Shown here piece after piece: positions 49,657 to 58,500 of a DNA stretch of 64,000 bases (position 1 is its first letter; each line of letters starts with the position of its first letter). Made by a program: the position numbers and the translations under genes. The notes under the pieces were generated by a model. The model was not told the origin of the DNA. It worked only from the letters and a program-made list of their open reading frames with translations, and did not search any database. Origin of the DNA: Rhodospirillum sp047263945 (lineage in GTDB: Bacteria; Pseudomonadota; Alphaproteobacteria; Rhodospirillales; Rhodospirillaceae); the NCBI RefSeq assembly GCF_047263945.1, contig NZ_JBLAVB010000004.1, positions 62,001-126,000 on the forward strand, written 5' to 3'.

Positions 49657-50021
49657 GCGTAAACCTCCCTGCGCGCGACTGTTTCGCGATTGAACTCTTC
49701 TTTGAATAGCCTTGGCGACTCACCAAGGCCAAGCTCAGGAACAGAAGGATGTCTGGCGCGGCGGATCTTCCTCGCCTCCCTCTCCCTCGTATCCGGCCCA
49801 ACCCGGAGACCACAGAATTGGGCATTTTGCACCGACTTGTCCACTGTGGCTTTCGGGTATTTTCATGACGCAATGCGGCATTTTTCGATCTCGCCCCTCT
49901 CGTCGCGAGGACCCGACCGAAGGCCCGGCCCTAACCCTTGCCCTGGCCCTTGCCCTGGCCCTTGCCTTGGCTGAACCAAGAAACCATCTTGAAACCATTG
50001 CCCTATTCGGAGCCCGACGCC
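49657..50021. other. Divergent intergenic region with a 12-bp tandem repeat
   Basis: About 365 bp between coxS (minus) and the CoxI-like gene (plus), expected to hold both promoters. A CCCTTGCCCTGG tandem (three units) lies at 49935-49970. No gene or clear dyad was seen in the rest. Confidence 0.5.
49935..49970 (+). repeat. 12-bp tandem repeat, three units
   Basis: CCCTTGCCCTGG repeated three times, the last unit with CTT for CCT. It sits about 50 bp before the CoxI-like start and could vary in copy number. Confidence 0.7.
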
Positions 50022-50360
50022 ATGCCCGACCAAACCACCCCGCTTTCCGATGCCGACCCCCATACCCAGGCCCAGGGCTGGGCGCAGGAGGGGCGCGCGG
50101 TCGCCCTGGCCACGGTCGTCTCCACATGGGGCAGTTCCCCCAGACCGGCAGGCAGCGCCCTGGCCATTGACGGAGATGGCGCCTTCGTCGGCTCCGTCTC
50201 CGGTGGTTGCATTGAGGGGTCGGTGATCCGCGAGGCCCTGGAGGTTATGGAAGACGGCGCCCCCCGGATGCTCTCCTTCTCGGTGTCCAGCGAGCAAGCC
50301 TGGGAGGTGGGTTTGTCCTGCGGCGGCGAGGTCCGGGTGTTCGTGGAGAAAGTGGCGTGA
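50022..50360 (+). CDS. XdhC/CoxI-type maturation factor, N-terminal half only
   Basis: About 112 residues with the XdhC_CoxI signature: VALATVVSTWGSSPRPAGS, GSVSGGCIEGSV and VGLSCGGEVRVFVE. The Rossmann half is absent and is encoded at 42570-43304 on the other strand, so the factor appears split into two polypeptides at opposite ends of the cluster. The family binds the Mo cofactor and helps insert or sulfurate it; the cysteines in SGGC and LSCGG are the candidate functional residues. It overlaps the next gene by 4 nt (GTGA). Confidence 0.88.
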   Translation: MPDQTTPLSDADPHTQAQGWAQEGRAVALATVVSTWGSSPRPAGSALAIDGDGAFVGSVSGGCIEGSVIREALEVMEDGAPRMLSFSVSSEQAWEVGLSCGGEVRVFVEKVA

Positions 50361-50803
50361 CCGAAGAAAACGACGCCACCGCAGGCGCGGATGCCCTGTT
50401 CAACGCCGCCATCATGGCCGCAGCGAAACGGGCGGAGGATCTCCCCATCGAGGCCCCGGACCTGCATGTGCACCGGGACAACCCCTTCTGCGGGGACGAG
50501 GTGACCATCGATCTGAGTTATGACGAGACAGGGAAAGTGGCCCGGATCCACGCCAAGGCCAGAGGCTGCCTGCTTGTCCAGGCGGCCACCGGCGCATTGG
50601 CCGAGGCGGCCCCCGGCCATGCCCCCGAAGCCATCGCAGAGGCCGCAGGGGCCTTGCGCGCGCTGCTGAAGGAGGGCGCGCCGCCGCCTGAGGCTCCCTT
50701 TGCGGATTTGGCCATGTTCACCCCGGTTGCCCCGACGAAAAGCCGCCACTCCTGCGCTCTTCTGCCTTTCGAAGCCATCGAGAAGGCATTGAAAAAGGTT
50801 TGA
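50357..50803 (+). CDS. IscU/NifU-like Fe-S scaffold-type protein
   Basis: 148 residues with a GTG start coupled to the CoxI-like gene. The three IscU-type cysteines are present: C45 in NPFCGDE, C71 in ARGCLLVQAATG and C133 in HSCALLPFEAIEKAL, with the Asp after the first. Between the second and third Cys is an Ala/Pro-rich helix-forming stretch. This is the fold of SufU/IscU cluster scaffolds. Its operonic link to a Mo-hydroxylase maturation factor suggests a dedicated role in building or repairing the enzyme's [2Fe-2S] centres, or sulfur transfer to the Mo site. That role is inferred. Confidence 0.8.
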   Translation: MTEENDATAGADALFNAAIMAAAKRAEDLPIEAPDLHVHRDNPFCGDEVTIDLSYDETGKVARIHAKARGCLLVQAATGALAEAAPGHAPEAIAEAAGALRALLKEGAPPPEAPFADLAMFTPVAPTKSRHSCALLPFEAIEKALKKV

Positions 50804-50844
50804 GCGCCTTTTCCGCCCCCTCTCCTGACAAAAAGGGTCCATCC

Positions 50845-51249
50845 ATGTCTATTTCCGGTCATTGCCTCTGCGGTGCCGTGACAATCTCCACAACCGCTGA
50901 CCCGGTGTTTTCGGCCAATTGCCATTGCACCGACTGCCGTCACTCTACGGGTGCGGCCTACGCGACCTTGCTGTTCTTCAAGGAAGATGACGTCAGCATT
51001 ACCGGCGACAGGGCGACCTTTTCCCACCCCTCGGACCGGGGCACGACCTTGACCAAATCCTTCTGCCCCAAATGCGGAAGCCCCATTGCGAGCCAGAATA
51101 CTGCCCGACCTGGGATGATCGGCATCCGCGCCGGGCAGATTGACCAGCCCGAGGCCATCAAACCCGAACGCAACGTCTTCCTCGACAGCAAGCTTCCCTC
51201 GACTCCCATCGACGAGTCGTTGGAAGGCAGCCCCCGCATGCCCGGTTAA
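50845..51249 (+). CDS. GFA-family zinc-binding protein
   Basis: 134 residues (start MSISGHCLCGAV, with AAAGGG upstream). Zinc-site cysteines appear as CLCGAV, CHCTDCR and CPKCGSP, the pattern of the glutathione-dependent formaldehyde-activating (GFA)/CENP-V family. Most members have no proven enzymatic role. It lies 41 nt after the IscU-like gene on the same strand and may be co-transcribed. A TTG overlapping the upstream stop is a less likely start. Confidence 0.85.
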   Translation: MSISGHCLCGAVTISTTADPVFSANCHCTDCRHSTGAAYATLLFFKEDDVSITGDRATFSHPSDRGTTLTKSFCPKCGSPIASQNTARPGMIGIRAGQIDQPEAIKPERNVFLDSKLPSTPIDESLEGSPRMPG

Positions 51250-51315
51250 GACAAAGCCCGGTCCAGTGGTCGCCCCTTCCAGAAAAAAGAGGGGCCCGGG
51301 GACATCGTCCCCGGC

Positions 51316-51431
51316 TAGAGCGGAATGAGGAAAAGTGTGTGCGGTTTTCCGTCTCATTCCGCTCTAACTATATGATTTAGATCACGTTTATGAAATCAGG
51401 TCGGACAGACCTGATTTCATAAACGTGATCT
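51316..51431 (-). repeat. Double-palindrome element, family B, copy 3
   Basis: On the minus strand: a perfect 24-bp inverted repeat with a 5-base loop (51379-51402 / 51408-51431), spacer AAATCATATAGT, then a palindrome AGAGCGGAATGAG...CTCATTCCGCTCT (51316-51366). The arms differ in sequence from the other copies, but the two-palindrome layout and the TAAATC..AGAG spacer are shared. Confidence 0.65.
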
Positions 51432-51457
51432 GGGTTTGGGCGAGAGCCCAAGGGGCC

Positions 51458-51538
51458 GCTGTCCCTACAGCACCAACCGAAAGAGCTGTCCCTACAGCAC
51501 CAACCGAAAGAGCTGTGCCTACAGCACTAACCGAAAGA
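51458..51538 (-). repeat. 27-bp tandem repeat, three units, spanning the GNAT stop codon
   Basis: Units at 51458-51484, 51485-51511 (identical) and 51512-51538 (two changes). The last unit encodes the end of the GNAT protein (FRLVL and the TAG); the other two lie beyond the stop. Because 27 is a multiple of 3, unit number does not alter frame. Confidence 0.85.
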
Positions 51539-52025
51539 AATGCGTATCGATGGCCATACGCGGGAAGTGGGGCGGCAGATGGTCGGGCTCCACGGGCGTA
51601 AACCCCTCGCGGGCATAGAAGGCGCGGGCGGCTTCCAGGACGGCGACGGTGCCGAGCAGGATCTCCGAGAACCCGTTCTCCCGGGCGTGGGCGATGGCCG
51701 CATCCAGAAGGGCCCGGGAAACGCCTTTGGCTTTTCCCCGGTGGTCCTTGGCGACGAACATCTTTCGCAGCGCGGCCAGACCTTCGCCGCAATCGATCAG
51801 GGCGACGGTGCCCGCAAGGTCTCCCGAGGGGCCTTGCACACCGGGGGCCTCGGCGACGAGGAAGCAGCCCTTGCCCTGGAAATAGGTGCCGGGCACGTCG
51901 AGCAGATCCGGTTGATCGGCCAGCGTGATGGGAATACCGAACTCGCCGGTCTGGATGGTCAGGATCAGGGCCGGAACGGCGTCGCGGTCCCGTTCCAGGT
52001 CATAGGGACGGACGGTCGCGGTCAT
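51519..52025 (-). CDS. GNAT-family N-acetyltransferase
   Basis: 168 residues with the GNAT core: DLAGTVALID (beta 4), MFVAKDHRGKAKGVSRALLDAAIAHARENG (acetyl-CoA loop, RGKAKG) and LEAARAFYAREGFTPV. The substrate cannot be told from sequence. Its ATG lies one base after the nnrS stop, so it is coupled to that gene. The final codons and stop are part of a 27-bp tandem repeat. Confidence 0.85.
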   Translation of the reverse strand: MTATVRPYDLERDRDAVPALILTIQTGEFGIPITLADQPDLLDVPGTYFQGKGCFLVAEAPGVQGPSGDLAGTVALIDCGEGLAALRKMFVAKDHRGKAKGVSRALLDAAIAHARENGFSEILLGTVAVLEAARAFYAREGFTPVEPDHLPPHFPRMAIDTHFFRLVL

Positions 52026-52026
52026 G

Positions 52027-53232
52027 TCAGAGGTCCACTCTCGGTTTCAGGAGCATGGGGCCGTAGATGGCGAGAAAGAACAGATGCGCCAGAATCCACA
52101 GACCGGCGGCCCCATGCAAGACAGGAATGCCCAGTTCGGGAATGAGGGCAGCCAGCACGCGCAAGATCACCGAGGCGAGGGCCAGCGCATACATGATCAT
52201 CGTTCCGAGGCCCACCTTCAGGGGCCTCCCCGTGTGGCCCAGGGTGGCCCGGGACATGACGCCCAGGATCATGATGGCGAAGGCGCCGCCTCCCAGGGCG
52301 TGGGAGGCGGCGGCGGCAGGCACCCAGCCCAGTTGCGCCGCGCCGAGTAGGAGCAGGCCGATGGGCAGCCAGAGGTACCCCAGATGGAGGACTGCCATCA
52401 GCGGATCCGACAGGGTTGCGAGGCCCCGCCAACGGCTGAGGCGGATCAGGTGGAGAATACCCGCAGCCAGAGCCAGCAGGCCGGTCACCGCGTTGTCCGA
52501 TGGGAGCAGGACCCAGGCGGCGACCGTGGCGGCCAGCAGGGCCATTGCGCCCTTGTCCACCCTGCCGAATTCGGGCGGAAGCGGGATCATGTTCCGGCTT
52601 TTGAGCCAATTGCGGGTGAAGTTCGGCGTCACACGGCCGCCGACCAGCCCGATCATCAGGGCGAAGATCCCGAGGGCCAGGGCGCGCGCCTGTTCCGACA
52701 GATCCCCCAACCCCAGAGGGGCGGCATGGTGCAGGGCCGAGGCCACGGCCAGCAGTAGGACCAGCAGGGCCACCACCAGGTTCTTCTTCTTGCCTGCGCT
52801 AAGGCAGGCCTTGGCCGTCCACAGGGCGAGCAGCAGGGGGAAAGACACGTCGATTACGGCGGCGACCAGGGGCGAGAGCATCTCGGAGGTCAGGACCGTG
52901 ATCCGGCCCAGCAACCAGACGGCGGCCAGCCCCAGCAGGGCGCCGCCTCGGACGGGGGGCTCTCCGGTCCAACTGGGGACGGCGGTCAGCAGGAACCCGG
53001 CCAATGCTGCGCTGGCATAGCCGAACAGCATTTCATGGACATGCCAGTCCAAGGGGGCGAAGGCCGTGGGCAGATCGATGACCCCCATCCAATAGGGCAG
53101 CCACAGCAGCATGGGCAGAATCGCCCAAAGGGCCGCTCCCAGGAAAAAGGGCCGCAGCCCCATGTCAAGCAAGGGAACGCGGGCCAAGCATGCCTCAATG
53201 GGGGCGGAGTCAGACAGCGATGTGTCGGCCAT
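52027..53232 (-). CDS. nnrS: NnrS-family haem-copper/NO-stress membrane protein
   Basis: 401 residues with about 12 TM helices. The family signature DWHVHEMLFGYASAALAGFLLTAV is near the N-terminus, with GGRVTPNFT and SHALGGGAFAIMILGVMSRATLGHTGRPL further on. NnrS is a haem- and copper-containing membrane protein that protects against nitrosative stress and is usually regulated by NO sensors. The start (MADTSLSD) has CGGAG upstream; the frame extends 14 codons further. A CCCAAT-N7-ATTGGG dyad lies 40-55 bp upstream. Confidence 0.9.
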   Translation of the reverse strand: MADTSLSDSAPIEACLARVPLLDMGLRPFFLGAALWAILPMLLWLPYWMGVIDLPTAFAPLDWHVHEMLFGYASAALAGFLLTAVPSWTGEPPVRGGALLGLAAVWLLGRITVLTSEMLSPLVAAVIDVSFPLLLALWTAKACLSAGKKKNLVVALLVLLLAVASALHHAAPLGLGDLSEQARALALGIFALMIGLVGGRVTPNFTRNWLKSRNMIPLPPEFGRVDKGAMALLAATVAAWVLLPSDNAVTGLLALAAGILHLIRLSRWRGLATLSDPLMAVLHLGYLWLPIGLLLLGAAQLGWVPAAAASHALGGGAFAIMILGVMSRATLGHTGRPLKVGLGTMIMYALALASVILRVLAALIPELGIPVLHGAAGLWILAHLFFLAIYGPMLLKPRVDL

Positions 53233-53270
53233 GGGGGTACTCCGGTCATGGGGCGGCACAAATGATGCGC

Positions 53271-53287
53271 CCAATTTGCATGATTGG
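53271..53287. promoter_or_regulatory. Dyad upstream of nnrS
   Basis: CCAAT-N7-ATTGG (extendable by one C/G pair to 53270-53288), centred 47 bp before the nnrS start. It is not a clean FNR/NnrR (TTGAT-N4-ATCAA) box, so the link to NO regulation is weak. Confidence 0.25.
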
Positions 53288-53288
53288 G

Positions 53289-53595
53289 GGATCCCCCTGT
53301 CCTACGCCTGATCCAGTGCTCTTGTCCAGTCGGTGGAATGGGGCATGGTCATTAGGCGAAGCCCGCTTTTAGCGGGCGACTGGGCCATTGAGGCCCCGCG
53401 AAACGTCAGTGGAGCGTAAGCCAAGCCGTCGAAGACGGCGCCCGGCGTTTGAGGGTTGGGGAAAAAGCAGGGCAAACGGGTTCAGCCGATTGCCCTGGGG
53501 AACGGGTTGCTTGCGCTGGACGGACAGGCGCCCCAAATCTTGGGTGCCCATAGTCCCACTGAAAGCCCCCCGTTTTGAGAAAACACCCCACCGAA
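53289..53595. other. Divergent intergenic region between nnrS and the Atm1-type exporter
   Basis: About 300 bp. One hairpin, GCCCGC-tttta-GCGGGC (about 53363-53379), is seen. No gene is supported on either strand. Confidence 0.4.
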
Positions 53596-55446
53596 ATGCC
53601 GCCCCCCACACCGGAGGGGGTGAGCAAGGATTGGCGTATTATTGGACGTCTGCTGCCCCACCTTTGGCCCCGGAACGAACCGGGGCTGAAGCTTCGGGTC
53701 CTGCTCGCCATCGGTCTGTTGATCGCGGCGAAGGTCTCCAACGTCTGGGTGCCTTTGTTTTATAAGGACGCCGTCGACGCTTTGTCCCTGCCCGCGACCC
53801 TGGTCGCCCTGCCGCTGGGAGTGATCCTGGCCTATGGTCTGGCGCGGGTGGGGAACCTGCTGTTCAACGAATTGCGCGACCTGATCTTTGCCCGGGTGGT
53901 GGAGCGGGCCATGCATGTGGTGGGCCTGCGGACCTTCCGGCATCTGCATGCCCTGTCCATGCGCTTCCACATGGACCGCCAGACGGGGGGGCTCTCCCGC
54001 GTGATTGAGCGGGGGACGCGGGGGATCGAGGTGATCCTGCGCCTCTTCGTCTTCCGGGCCGGTCCGGCGCTTATCGAGCTGGTCATGGTGGCGGGGATCC
54101 TCTGGTCCCTGTTCGATTGGACCTATCCTCTGGTGGTGATGGTGACCATCGCGGCCTATCTGGCCTGGACCTTCGGCATTACGGAATGGCGCCTGAGTTT
54201 CCGGCGGACCATGAACACCCATGATGCGGAAGCCAATACCAAGGCCATCGACAGCCTGATCAACTACGAGACGGTCAAGTATTTCGGCAACGAGGCTCAC
54301 GAGGCCAGCCGCTTCGACAGGGCACTCACCGCCTATGAGAACGCGGCGGTAAAGTCCCATGCCTCGCTTTCTCTGCTCAACATTGGGCAGGGGGCGACGA
54401 TCACCATTGGGCTGGTGATCATGATGGCCATGGCAGGCCATGGCATCGTCAAAGGCACCATGACGCCGGGTGATTTCGTCCTGGTGAATACCTATCTGAT
54501 CCAGATTTTTCTGCCTTTGAATTTCCTGGGGATGGTCTATCGGGAGATCAAGCAGTCCATTGTCGATATGGAGATTATGTTCAACCTGGGTGATACGGCC
54601 CCAGAGATCGCCGATGGGCCCAACGCGTCGGCCCTGGCCCTATCCGGCGGCACCGTGCGGTTCGAGGATGTCCACTTCGGTTATGGCGCCGACCGGGAGG
54701 TCTTGAAGGGCGTGACCCTGGAGGTTCCAGCGGGCGAGACTCTGGCCATCGTCGGCTCCTCGGGGGCGGGGAAAAGCACCATCGCCCGGCTGCTCTTCCG
54801 CTTCTACGAGGTGACCGGGGGCCGGGTGACCATCGACGGCCAGGACATCCGCACCGTCACCCAGGACAGCCTGCGCCGGGCCATCGGGGTTGTTCCTCAG
54901 GATACGGTCCTGTTCAACGATTCCATCGGCTATAACATCGCCTATGGTCGCCCCGATGCCCCTTGGGAGGAGGTGGAGCGAGCCGCCAAGCTGGCCTCCA
55001 TCCACGATTTCGTCATGGGGCTACCAGAGGGCTATGCCTCCAAGGTGGGGGAGCGCGGGTTGAAGCTCTCGGGTGGGGAGAAGCAGCGGGTGGCCATCGC
55101 CCGGACCATTCTCAAGGACCCGGGGATCCTGATCTTTGATGAGGCCACAAGCCAGCTCGACAGCCATACGGAGAAGGACATCCAGGCCGCGTTGGCCCGG
55201 GTGTCGACGGGGCGGACAACCCTGATCATTGCCCACCGTCTCTCGACGGTGATCCATGCCAACAAGATTGTTGTGCTTGATGGGGGCAAGGTGGTGGAAC
55301 AGGGCACCCACACCGGGTTGCTCGCCGCCGAGGGGCGCTATGCCACCCTGTGGCACAAGCAGCAGGAGGCGACCCGGTTGGAACATCGCCTGGAGGAAAC
55401 CGTCCGGGATCCCGATACGGATGTGGAATCGCGGCATATGCCATAA
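53596..55446 (+). CDS. Atm1-type ABC exporter
   Basis: About 616 residues: six TM helices (residues ~35-310) and an ATPase domain with Walker A GSSGAGKST, signature LSGGEKQR and Walker B ILIFDEATSQLD. The TM part has the Atm1/HMT1 markers SLINYETVKYFGNE and LNFLGMVYREIKQSIVDME, which in Atm1 line the glutathione site. The family exports glutathione persulfide or metal-glutathione complexes and supports Fe-S/thiol homeostasis and heavy-metal tolerance. The start is uncertain: ATG 53596 or an upstream TTG at 53575; neither has a strong ribosome-binding site. It is followed 134 nt later by pyruvate carboxylase with its own likely promoter. Confidence 0.9.
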   Translation: MPPPTPEGVSKDWRIIGRLLPHLWPRNEPGLKLRVLLAIGLLIAAKVSNVWVPLFYKDAVDALSLPATLVALPLGVILAYGLARVGNLLFNELRDLIFARVVERAMHVVGLRTFRHLHALSMRFHMDRQTGGLSRVIERGTRGIEVILRLFVFRAGPALIELVMVAGILWSLFDWTYPLVVMVTIAAYLAWTFGITEWRLSFRRTMNTHDAEANTKAIDSLINYETVKYFGNEAHEASRFDRALTAYENAAVKSHASLSLLNIGQGATITIGLVIMMAMAGHGIVKGTMTPGDFVLVNTYLIQIFLPLNFLGMVYREIKQSIVDMEIMFNLGDTAPEIADGPNASALALSGGTVRFEDVHFGYGADREVLKGVTLEVPAGETLAIVGSSGAGKSTIARLLFRFYEVTGGRVTIDGQDIRTVTQDSLRRAIGVVPQDTVLFNDSIGYNIAYGRPDAPWEEVERAAKLASIHDFVMGLPEGYASKVGERGLKLSGGEKQRVAIARTILKDPGILIFDEATSQLDSHTEKDIQAALARVSTGRTTLIIAHRLSTVIHANKIVVLDGGKVVEQGTHTGLLAAEGRYATLWHKQQEATRLEHRLEETVRDPDTDVESRHMP

Positions 55447-55508
55447 ATTCGGATCGTTATGGGGGGAGCGAGCGGTTTGGCATCCCTGCGAAGGGGCGAT
55501 CAGGAAAC

Positions 55509-55536
55509 TTGCATTCCCCAAGGTCACGCTTAATCT
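55509..55536 (+). promoter_or_regulatory. Putative sigma-70-like promoter of pyruvate carboxylase
   Basis: TTGCAT, a 16-nt spacer, then TAATCT, 45 bp before the pyc ATG. Consensus match only. Confidence 0.35.
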
Positions 55537-55580
55537 ACTCCGCACTGCGCAATAAGAGTGAAACAAGAGGAATAGGGTGC

Positions 55581-58500
55581 ATGACTCAGCCGACCGACCG
55601 CAAGATCAAGAAAATCCTGGTGGCGAACCGGGGCGAGATCGCCATCCGCGTCTTCCGCGCGGCCAACGAATTGGGGATCCGCACCGTGGCCCTGTATACG
55701 GAGGAGGACAAGCTGTCTCTCCACCGGTTCAAGGCCGACGAAAGCTATCTGATCGGCACGGGAATGGGGCCGGTGCGCGCCTATCTGTCAGTGGATGAGG
55801 TCCTGCGTATCGCCAAGCAATGCGGTGCCGATGCCATCCATCCGGGCTACGGCTTCCTGTCGGAAAACCCGGAATTCGCCGAGGCCTGCGCCAAGGCCGG
55901 TTTGATCTTTATCGGTCCCTTGCCGGAAGTCATGCGCTCCCTGGGCAACAAGGTTTCCGCCCGAGAGATGGCCGTGAAGGCCGATGTCCCCGTTATGCCC
56001 GCCACGGGCCCCCTGCCCACCCAGGACATGGCCGAGGTCGCCAAATTGGCCGAGGCTGTGGGCTATCCGGTGATGCTGAAAGCGTCCTGGGGCGGCGGGG
56101 GTCGCGGTATGCGGGTGATCAACGGCCCCGAGGAGTTGGAACGCCAGGTGATGGCCGGGCAGCGGGAAGCAGAGGCGGCCTTCGGCAACGGCGAGGTCTA
56201 TCTGGAGAAACTGGTGGTCCACGCCCGCCATGTGGAAGTCCAGATCCTCGGTGACACCTACGGCAATATCGTCCATCTGTTCGAGCGGGATTGCTCCGTC
56301 CAGCGGCGTAACCAGAAAGTCGTCGAGCGCGCCCCCGCCCCCTATCTGACCCAGGAACAGCGGGACGAGGTCTGCGGTGCGGCCCTGCGTTTGGCCCGGG
56401 CGGCGGGCTATTCCTGTGCGGGTACCACCGAGTTTCTGATGGACGCCGACACCGGCGCCTTCCATTTCATCGAGGTGAATCCCCGCATTCAGGTGGAGCA
56501 TACGGTAACCGAGGAGGTTACCGGTATTGATATCGTCAAGGCGCAGATCAAGATCTGCGAAGGCGGTCATATCGGCAACGTTGATGAAACCGGTGTCCCC
56601 GCCCAGGCGGATATCACCCTGTCCGGCCACGCCATCCAATGCCGGGTCACCACCGAGGATCCGGAGGCCAACTTCATCCCGGACTATGGCCGCATCACCG
56701 CCTATCGCGGGGCCACAGGCTTCGGCATTCGGCTGGATGGCGGCACAGCCTATTCGGGTGCCGTCATTACCCGCTATTACGACAGCCTGTTGGAGAAGGT
56801 GACGGCCTGGGCACCGACGCCCAAGGAAGCCATCGCCCGCCTGGACCGCGCCCTGCGCGAATTCCGCATTCGGGGTGTGGCCACCAACCTGGCCTTCGTT
56901 GGCAACCTGATCAACCATCCGAAGTTCCAGGACGCCAGTTACACCACCCGCTTCATCGACCAGACGCCGGAACTGTTCCACTTCACCAAGCGGCAGGACC
57001 GGGCGACCAAGCTGTTGCGCTTCATCGCCGACGTCTCGGTGAACGGCAACCCTGAGGTCAAGAACCGCCCCCTGCCGCCCGCCGGTCCGGCGCCCCGGGT
57101 GCCGATGGTCCTCGCCCAGGAGCCGCCCAGGGGCACCAAGCAGCTGCTGACCGAGTTGGGTCCCAAGGGCTTTGCCCAATGGATGCTCGACCAGAAGCGG
57201 GCATTGATCACCGACACCACCTTCCGCGACGCCCACCAATCGCTGCTGGCGACCCGCATGCGGTCCCATGACATGATCCAGGTGGCCGATGTCTACGCCC
57301 GCAACCTGCCCCAGTTGTTCAGCCTGGAGTGCTGGGGGGGCGCGACCTTCGATGTGGCCATGCGCTTCCTGAAGGAATGCCCATGGGAGCGTCTGGCGGA
57401 ACTGCGCAAGCGCGTGCCCAACCTGCTGTTCCAGATGCTCCTGCGCGGCTCCAACGGCGTGGGCTATACGGTCTATCCCGATAATGTGGTCCGGGCCTTT
57501 ACCCTGAAGGCCGCAGAGGCCGGAGTGGATGTCTTCCGCGTCTTTGACTCCCTGAACTGGGTGGAGAACATGCGCGTCTCCATGGATGCGGTGTTGGAGA
57601 CGGATAAGCTGCTCGAAGCCGTGGTTTGCTACACCGGCGACATCCACGACCCCGACCGGGCCAAATACGACCTGAAGTACTATGTCTCCATGGCCAAGGA
57701 TTTGCAGAAGGCCGGGACTCATATTCTCGGCATCAAGGATATGGCGGGCCTGTGCAAACCCGCAGCCGCCAAGGCCCTGGTCAAGGCCATCAAGGAAGAA
57801 ACAGGCCTGCCCGTCCACTTCCACACCCATGATACCAGCGGCCTTTCGGCGGCCAGCGTGCTTGCGGCGGTGGAGGCAGGGGCCGATGCGGTCGATGCGG
57901 CCATGGACAGCCTTTCGGGCCTGACCAGCCAGCCCTGCCTGGGCTCGATCGTCGAGGCCCTGCGGTTTGGCGAGCGGGACACGGGCCTGGAACCAGCCAT
58001 CATTCGACAGGTCAGTGACTATTGGGAGGCCGTGCGCCGCCAGTATACGGCCTTCGAAAGCGATCTGCGGTCGGGCGCTTCGGAGGTCTATCTCCATGAA
58101 ATGCCGGGCGGTCAGTTCACCAACCTGAAGGAACAGGCCCGCTCCATGGGCCTGGAAACCCGCTGGCACGAGGTTGCCCGGACCTATGCCGATGTGAACC
58201 AGATGTTCGGCGATATCGTCAAGGTCACCCCCAGCTCCAAGGTGGTGGGTGACATGGCCCTTTATATGGTTGGTGCGGGGTTGTCCCGGGATGACGTGGA
58301 GGATCCGGCCAAGGAGATCAGCTTCCCCGATAGCGTCGTCGGCCTGATGCGCGGCGAACTGGGGCGCCCGCCCGGCGGTTTCCCGGAGGCGCTGCAAAAG
58401 AAGGTCCTACGTGGCGAGGCGCCCTTTGCCGACCGGCCCGGCGCCTCGGTTCCTGCAGCCGACCTCGACGCCCTGCGCAAGGAGGCCGAGGACAAGGCCG

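Noticed and set aside
53271..53287. FNR/NnrR box for nnrS
   Set aside because: The half-sites CCAAT/ATTGG with a 7-base centre do not match TTGAT-N4-ATCAA; listed only as a weak dyad.
55788..58397. 869-codon open frame antisense to pyruvate carboxylase
   Set aside because: The plus-strand gene is an unambiguous pyruvate carboxylase; the antisense product is rich in His, Gly and Gln with no motif.
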